From assembly GCF_040183065.1 (NCBI RefSeq), contig NC_091118.1, positions 206,088,686 to 206,152,685 on the forward strand: a stretch of DNA of 64,000 nt, read 5' to 3'. This document shows positions 57,103 to 64,000 of this stretch, one piece after another. A program made the translations under genes and the position numbers. The stretch's first letter is position 1. Each line of letters opens with the position of its first letter. The stretch is from Periplaneta americana. Lineage: Eukaryota; Arthropoda; Insecta; Blattodea; Blattidae. The notes below the pieces were generated by a model, which was not told the origin of the DNA, ran no database searches, and was given only the letters and a program-made list of their open reading frames with translations.

Positions 57103-57834
57103 CAGCCAAGACTTCTTAAAAAAAAAAAAAAAGATAACGTACTGTACTTCTGAGTGATATAATTGATTTACTTTTAAAATATTTAGAAGTTCTCGTAAAA
57201 AATTATTTAAGTAAAAAAAACTCAAGATTTATTTGATTATAATAGATTTCCTGAAAATATGTATTAACATAATTTTTTTGTGAAAATATGTGTTTTTATG
57301 TGAAATAAAATTCGGGTTTTAAACTTGAAACTTCATGTTCGGAATTCTTAACTTTGTTAATTGTGTTTTATCACACGCAAAAATAATATTTGATTACACA
57401 GGAATCCGCTCCCTACTTATCACATGCATATTTCCAACCCGGCATCTCTGAGTTGAAAGAGAGTAATGTTGGACAGTGCTACCAACTTTATGGAACAGAG
57501 ATAAGTCACACAAGTGTCTGCCTACGACTGGACATTTGGATTTAGATTCTTGGCTGCGATTTTTCACTCCACGGACCAATTCCAGGAACCACCCCTGCCC
57601 CACTTCGGGGGGGGGGGTGAAGGCAGCTGATCACTCACCCTCAATAACACAGGGGTTGTGAAGGCTTTATCTGCACACGACCCACAGGGGAAGGACGGAT
57701 GCATTCCCCATTATGTCAGTTCGGCTGATATATTGTTTTCTCTTACGCGGAAGGGATAAAGAATGGAAAAGAACTAACGTCTGGCTATTGGACTGTGTAG
57801 AGTTTACAAAGAGTGGAATTCTTTTGGATCGGTC
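57103..57834. other. No gene recognised
   Basis: A-run at 57119-57132 and G-run at 57609-57618. Confidence 0.45.
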
Positions 57835-57925
57835 ATTTAGATCGGCATCCTCGGTGGTACAGTGGTTACCGTGCTGGATGTAGGGTCCGTAGTTCAAACT
57901 CGGCTGAAAAGATGGATTGAAGAGA
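57835..57925 (+). repeat. tRNA-like SINE head fragment
   Basis: CCTCGGTGGTACAGTGGTTA (A box) and GTAGTTCAAACTCGGC (B box); the body does not match the other SINEs. Confidence 0.5.
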
Positions 57926-58475
57926 ATGTACAGCAGAGTGCTGCAGTGGAGTTAAATCGCTCGCTTGAACTCGGTCGAGTGTCGCACCCTCGAGTGAGAT
58001 ACGATCGGTCGTGATACGCTCGTAATAAATAGAAGCACAGTACAAGGTCATCTCACCGACATGTTTTATCTTGTATGGAAGGCGACAGATAAGATACACA
58101 TATGTTTTGCTCACACGGTAAAAATAAGGCTTTATTTTCTGCGTTTATGACAAACTTTTAATGGAATGGAACATACCAAAACAGGAACATGAAGTTATAA
58201 ATAAAATAGTGTGAAAAGCTTCGATATACTGTTATTATTGCTAATTAATAATTACTCAATATTTGATTTACCACATATATAATATGATAGGTCCATACAT
58301 AGTGTTCCGCCTATATACTGCGACAATGTAGAAACGTTTTACAAAATATTATTGATATAGCAGTAGATTAATAACAATATTAGTACAGAGCTAACGTCAC
58401 AGAAAATATAATAAAAGGAATAATCATGCTGCACAACTGTTCGAGACGTAAAGATTGATACACTAATTATTAGAG

Positions 58476-58477
<2 letters not shown>
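57926..58477. other. No gene recognised
   Basis: A CG-rich patch with CTCGAGTGAGATACGATCGG near 57990; otherwise AT-rich. Confidence 0.4.

Positions 58478-58525
<48 letters not shown>
58478..58525. repeat. (ATT)n microsatellite
   Basis: About 15 ATT units. Confidence 0.95.
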
Positions 58526-58635
58526 TAGAAAACTTCATACGGTTCTTGCATTATCGTGATTGTGTTCTCCGTTTATAAAAATTACATTTACATCCAATAA
58601 CATCTATCAGATGTGGCAAAAACAAAATCACTCCT

Positions 58636-58999
58636 GTCTTACTTACTTACTTACTTACTTACTGACTTACTGGCTTTTAAGGAACCCGCAGGTTCATTGC
58701 CGCCCTCACATAAGCCCGCCATTGGTCCCTATCCTGAGCAAGATTAATCCATTCTCTATCATCATATCCCACCTCCCTCAAATCCATTTTTATATTATCC
58801 TCCCACCTATGTCTCGGTCTCCCTAAAGGTCTTTTTCCCTCCGGCCTCCCAACTAACACTCTATATGCATTTCTGGATTCGCCCATACGTGCTACATGCC
58901 CTGCCCATCTCAAACGTCTGGATTTAATGTTCCTAATTATGTCAGGTGAAGAATACAATGCGTGCAGTTCTGTGTTGTGTAACTTTCTCCATTCTCCTG
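58636..58999 (-). pseudogene. RTE-like LINE family A, 3' end (copy 7)
   Basis: Left edge (CTTA)n complement of the tail, six to seven units, the longest in the window. The minus-strand frame reads GEWRKLHNTELHALYSSPDI through DREWINLAQDRDQWRAYVRA without stops. The 5' truncation point joins a 37-base homopolymer. Confidence 0.88.
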
Positions 59000-59001
59000 G
59001 A

Positions 59002-59002
<1 letters not shown>

Positions 59003-59039
<37 letters not shown>
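59003..59039. repeat. A-run (37 bases)
   Basis: Poly-A on the plus strand abutting the 5' truncation of a minus-strand LINE. Confidence 0.95.
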
Positions 59040-59040
<1 letters not shown>

Positions 59041-59752
59041 ATTTACCTACAACATTTATATTACATTTTAAAGCAAGTGTTGTAGTTGTACTATGGAGAG
59101 GTTAGTTAAACACTGCAAAGTTTTGAAATGATAAACATCTATGATGTTACTACACAGTTCATCACTGTAACAAAAACGAATGTCTAACGCTCGGCTTATA
59201 CCGTTCGAGGATTTATCACTGGCGACAATTTTACGCATCATGCTTGTGCGCTACCTATCGGATTATGCTATGAACTACTTGGCGCTCGAGCGAAAATGTC
59301 CGATGCAGATCTCTGATATACAGGATGTAACAAAACGGTACGGTCTGGCGAAAGTTTAGGGAAGCAATCCTATTATGCGGGCCTAGAGGATGAAAATATG
59401 TCATGTGAACATGGGTTCGAAAACGCTTTATTTTCCTTGTTAGAGCTCTTTTTCTGAACTCTGCTTACATTGTATGCAAAACAAGATATAGTATTTTGTT
59501 TTTGTGTGGAATGCCAAGCAGTGAAGGCAGTCACATGGCAAGACGACTACGTAATACAGTTGGGACAAAACAGCACTGGCGGTGAACCCAGGAACCACGA
59601 GTTGTTACATCACCCCCACTCCCATTTGTAATTACATCTCACCAGAGGTAAACAAGAGCGTCTACATGTAATCAGACTATTATGTTGTGGTGTGGGGTTG
59701 TTGTCACACAATAGCTATGCTGACATTTCACACTAACTAGCTTATAAAAACC
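59040..59752. other. No gene recognised
   Basis: Contains ATACAGGATGTAACAAAACG, which resembles a DNA-transposon end, but no partner end was found. Confidence 0.4.
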
Positions 59753-60425
59753 TTTTGTGCGAGATCGTGCGTATTTGCTTGGTTTCCGCACAAAACCAAT
59801 CCGCGGAAAGTCTAAAATTCCACATTCAGTATTCCCAACCTAACACACATAACAATTTCCCTCTTCTTACCGCTTAAGTGACATATTGATTTTACTGCTT
59901 TAGGCTTTTAACATATTATTTTTAGAGACGTTCAACATAGTAATAAGTATAAATTGGAAACTTACCACTGCAATTTCACCTAAATTGCAATGTTAATTAT
60001 TGTTTTTAAATATTTGCAAAAATTAAGTAAACTCTAAATCATTACATAACCTTATCGTTTGTTTTAAGTTAGCATTTATAGACTGGGGGGGGGGGGGGGA
60101 AGACAGACGTATATCACGGCCTGCTGAAGTATAGTAAACACAGAAAACATTTTAAAGCAACAATGTTGAAGATAGATATTTTTGTTTTGCAAATTTGCCG
60201 TCATTGAACAGAAACCAAGATGGAGATTTCATTGCAACTAATTAGAAATTCCTCTTTCAGGCATGTAATAAACGATCTTCGCACAAAATAATGTACGATA
60301 CACGGGCGGTATGTTTTCTTTCAATTCTCGGAAATTAAAAAAGCTCAACAACGTTTCGCTTTTTCAAACTTTTCCTCGAACATGAAAACTTCAACATACC
60401 GCTCTTGTAACGCATGTTACTATTC
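59753..60425 (+). mobile_element. Dispersed hairpin-ended TIR-like repeat (copy 3)
   Basis: Same layout as 5229-6016: TTTTGTGCGAGATCGTGCG start, a G-run at 60086-60099, TCTTCGCACAAAATAATGTA, then a hairpin with GGGCGGTATG and CATACCGCTC. About 115 bp shorter because of an internal deletion before the AACCTTATCG segment. Confidence 0.7.
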
Positions 60426-61002
60426 TCTTTTAGGCCAATTCTAATGAAATTTTTAGGGAATGTTTAGAGTATATGGTGAAGTGAGAATACCAAGTTTCGA
60501 ATTTGTATGAAAAGTTTACAAAAATCTGTTTCTTCTTCTTCTTCTTCTTCAAAATTTTGGAGTTAAGACTAACTTCCAATTTTTTAAGAAAATATTAACT
60601 GAAATATATTATATGCTATCGATATGTTGTAAAACAAAGTAATATGGATAATTAGGTACCTATTAACATGTTTCATACACAGTACCAGCTTACATTATGC
60701 TATAGATATATAATTTAGTATGAATTTCTGAAGTCTTAGGTGGGAACTGAACCGTTATCAGTAGAGCCCGGATGTTTGGCAAAATGCCTTTTTTACTGGG
60801 TGGAAGTAAATCATTATTAGCAAAGATATAAATGTGATTTGGAGTAAATCAAAGTGATAGGGACAATTTTTATCTTGCCTGTTTTGCTTTCTAAGGTGTT
60901 TCTTACTAATAAATGCCTTTTTTTGTCATTTTAAAGCAATATTTCTTGTTTATTTGCAATTTTCTAATTAATTGTAATATTGTGTATGAAATTTCTGTAA
61001 AC
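60426..61002. other. No gene; short (TTC)n
   Basis: (TTC) repeat at about 60530-60550; AT-rich otherwise. Confidence 0.45.
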
Positions 61003-61662
61003 GTTGGAGATTTATCCTTCGAAGAAGTGGAAAATTTCAAATATCTTGGAGCAACAGTAACAAATATAAATGACACTCGGGAGGAAATTAAACACAGAAT
61101 AAATACGGGAAATGCCTGTTATTATTCGGTTGAGAAGCTTTTATCATCCAGTCTGCTGTCAAAAAATCTGAAAGTTAGAATTTATAAAACAGTTATATTA
61201 CCGGTTGTTCTGTATGGGTGTGAAACTTGGACTCTCACTTTGAGAGAGGAACTGAGATTGAGGGTGTTTGAGAATAAGGTTCTTAGGAAAATATTTGGGG
61301 CTAAGAGGGATGAAGTTACAGGAGAATGGAGAAAGTTACACAACACAGAACTGCACGCATTGTATTCTTCACCTGACATAATTAGGAACATTAAATCCAG
61401 ACGCTTGAGATGGACAGGGCATGTAGCACGTATGGGCGAATCCAGAAATGCATATAAAGTGTTAGTTGGGAGGCCGGAGGGAAAAAGACCTTTGGTGAGG
61501 CCGAGACGTAGATGGCAAGATAATATTAAAATGGATTTGAGGGAGGTGGGATATGATGGTAGAGACTGGATTAATCTTGGTCAGGATAGGTACCAATGGC
61601 GAGCTTATGTGAGAGCGGCAATGAACCTCCGGGTTCCTTAAAAGCCAGTAAGTAAGTAAGTT
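61003..61662 (+). pseudogene. RTE-like LINE family A, C-terminal RT part (copy 8)
   Basis: An uninterrupted frame to 61641 with [53 protein letters not shown] and RRRWQDNIKMDLREVG. Its first ~30 codons (60913-61002) are unrelated AT-rich DNA, so the apparent ATG is not the LINE's own. Tail AAGCCAGTAAGTAAGTAAG. Truncated downstream of the RT active site. The lack of stops implies a young copy. Confidence 0.88.
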
Positions 61663-62607
61663 GTATATGAAATTTAAATATTTGATACAATGACTAACTT
61701 TACTAAAAATAGGAAATAAAAATGATTTATTTCGCTGCTTAATCTGCTAATAACCGTGCTTTAATACTATTGGTGTAATATGAATAATGATCGACAATCC
61801 ACAGTTACAAATATAATATTGTCATGTCTTCACGATATCAACAATCAGCTTTATAATTTTAAATATTAAGCTCGTTCTCATAGAAGTTGTCACGTAGCAT
61901 TTCCAATTGTTTGCTTTCATATTTTCAAATTTTACCGTTACAATTTTGTGCTACACGTGTTTATTATTGTAGGAGAAATAGAGTTGAGCTTAAACGATAT
62001 TTTCAACTATCTGTGACAACTGTGACTGTGACAATTAAATATCTGTGACTTTTATCTGAGATTTTGTCACACCGATATTTTATATCGCTAAGTAAGCACA
62101 ATATGCATGAATTATACCGATATTTTGTCACACCGATAAAAATTAACAGGAAATATTGAAGAGCAGTGCAATGTGAATATGATTTCTCTATACACGCCAC
62201 ATTTTAGTGGTTTATATGGGAAAATCCAACAAATAAATTATGTACATGTACCATTAACAAATAAATACTAATCTAACTGAACAGTAACATGCAAAAAGTT
62301 AACCTCATATACCAAGAGGTTATATCGTTGTTGATTGTAGATACGAAATCAGTTGATAATTTTTAATGTAGTTGGGTACGGAGAAATTGAGGTTATGTGA
62401 TTATCCTAATCGTTTTAAAAATTGATCCTTTTTATTGTATATAATATAATCGATAAATTATTTTAAGTCGTGCATTAACATTATAATATTGAGTCAGAAT
62501 AAAAATTAACGAAACATAAGTATTCGGAAGAAGAATAGAAAATAATTACAGAACAAGACAGTTGTTCAGACAGGATTTTACACAAGATAAAGTATTGGTA
62601 ACCAATG

Positions 62608-62608
<1 letters not shown>
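61663..62608. other. No gene recognised
   Basis: AT-rich. ACCGATATTTT occurs near 62070 and 62117; nothing else. Confidence 0.45.

Positions 62609-62660
<52 letters not shown>
62609..62660. repeat. (ATT)n microsatellite
   Basis: About 17 ATT units. Confidence 0.95.
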
Positions 62661-62700
62661 TAAATCGTGTAATCACTACATCATTTATAATAAGATGGTG

Positions 62701-62960
62701 AAACTAGCGCTGAAGTAGTTTCGGCAATTTCGGATGTGAAAATCATTGCATTTATAAGGAATTTTTTTGTGGAGAGACAGTTGCTCAGGTTAAACTAGCG
62801 CTGAAGTAGTTTCGGCAATTTCGGATGTGAAAATCATTGCATTTATAAGGAATTTTTTTGTGGAGAGACAGTTGCTCAGGTTAAACTAGCGCTGAGGTAG
62901 TTTCGGTGATTTCGGATGTGAAAATCGTCGAATTTGATTGTTTGTGGAGATGCAGTTGAT
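62701..62960. repeat. 91-bp tandem repeat, about 2.8 copies
   Basis: Units begin AAACTAGCGCTGAAGTAGTT at 62701 and 62792 and a diverged one at 62883. The first two look identical; the third has several changes and a deletion. Confidence 0.92.
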
Positions 62961-64000
62961 CGTATATCTAACGCATAACAAAGCCTAAACTAACCAAACC
63001 TAACCTGTCACAGATTCGTATATGCAAGGTGTATAAGGGTAATACGAAGGAAACTACCTCAAGGTTAGTTTAGCCAAATAAGTTTTATCTCGTTCGGTTT
63101 TAATTCTATAGGTGCTGTTGTCGGCTTGTGAGAAATGCTTCGAAAGTTCGGAAGAGCATAACGTTCAGTGATACGGAATGAACTAACATGATTTACGTTT
63201 GATACCCCTTATTTTCAAATGTAATTAGTTATCCCATTTATGTGTAAGTGTAGGTCTATTTTAAAAGTGTGCAAGGGCAATGAGAACGATTTGTTGGAGC
63301 AGTGTCTGCTAGATGTCAGATCTTTTTGGAATTTATAAAATCGACAATTTTTGCTAATACCCCATATTATTATATTTAAAAGTTGAAAATTACTTGCAAG
63401 TTGATGATTTTAACAATATCTAGATAAATATCACTAAATGTCAAGTTTAGAACATTGATTAGGCCTATTAATTGGGTAAAATAACACCCCACACGAGTAC
63501 CAATGTTAGAAAGCACTGTGCGATTTCCTAAGAGTTAATAACCATAAACAACATACCGGTAATGAACTTATTACAAATAATTTTATTTTAAGTTTAATTA
63601 TTTTAATTAATACTACCCTGCACTGTTCGTGTTTGAGCTATACATTAAAACTGGATCATACATAAATGAGAGAAGTACATGTAAAGTTATTAAAATAATG
63701 TAGGCTCCTGTAACTATTCTGTTTGTAATTAATAGTATAACTAAAAAAAAAATATTGTTACTGCGTAAAAATTGAGTGGAAAATACTTATACATTAATAT
63801 ATATTCACAGTAATATGAAAATGTGAAGATCTCGGGGAATATATAAAATATTTATAAAACATATAGACTTAATATGAAAACAAAATGTTAGATTCATGAT
63901 TGTATTATTATAATGCCGCTAATAACTTTGCAACACATCATCACTTTGAAAAAAATAATATTGAATAAAATATCACGAAAAAATAATCAAATACCACCGC
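62961..64000. other. No gene recognised
   Basis: AT-rich to the window end; CCAAACCTAACCTGTCAC near 62993 is not a telomeric array. Confidence 0.45.

Overview
The window is from a large, AT-rich, repeat-laden animal genome, almost certainly an insect. My best guess is a cockroach (Blattodea), because the commonest LINE family resembles predicted proteins I remember from Periplaneta; I could not check this. Nothing is prokaryotic: there are no operons, rRNA genes, CRISPR arrays or bacterial mobile elements. The sequence is a mosaic of transposable elements, many nested, separated by AT-rich DNA without recognisable genes. The only host gene sequence I recognise is one exon-sized piece of tubulin polyglutamylase complex subunit 2 (TPGS2), at about 52.03-52.39 kb on the minus strand.

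Layout. 0-16 kb: a folded-back Penelope-like element (PLE), several 5'-truncated copies of an RTE-like LINE (called family A here, with an AAGT-repeat tail), a restriction-like-endonuclease (RLE) LINE fragment, tRNA-derived SINEs, a CR1/Jockey-like LINE and many (ATT)n tracts. 16.3-22.9 kb: a three-level nest, with a degenerate tandem repeat interrupted by a family B LINE, itself interrupted by a young Ty3/gypsy LTR retrotransposon. The gypsy LTRs are nearly identical, but its gag and primer-binding region are deleted and pol carries one frameshift. 23-33.5 kb: a 1.3 kb minisatellite, a degenerate TAC-trinucleotide region, and two copies of a non-autonomous TA-inserting TIR element, one of them inside a CR1-like reverse transcriptase gene. 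33.8-35.1 kb: a second PLE with head-to-head arms and a hammerhead-ribozyme-like motif.

38.2-41.3 kb: a third copy of the TA-inserting element, interrupted by a 1.9 kb TIR element with TTA target duplications. The inner element carries an internally deleted gene of a widespread, uncharacterised arthropod protein family. 42-49.6 kb: family A and B LINEs, a 972-bp TIR element with an internal duplication, a second CR1-like LINE, and a fourth TA-inserting copy. 51.9-54.9 kb (minus strand): a nearly intact RLE-type LINE gene, then the TPGS2 piece, then a LINE 3' tail, all in one orientation. 55-64 kb: SINEs (one with a perfect 12-bp target duplication), a hAT transposase remnant, two more family A LINEs, a third copy of a dispersed hairpin-ended repeat, and a 91-bp tandem repeat.

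These genes form no pathway. They are independent selfish elements, most of them dead copies. Their mutual insertions give relative ages, and several empty target sites can be read directly from sibling copies in the same window.
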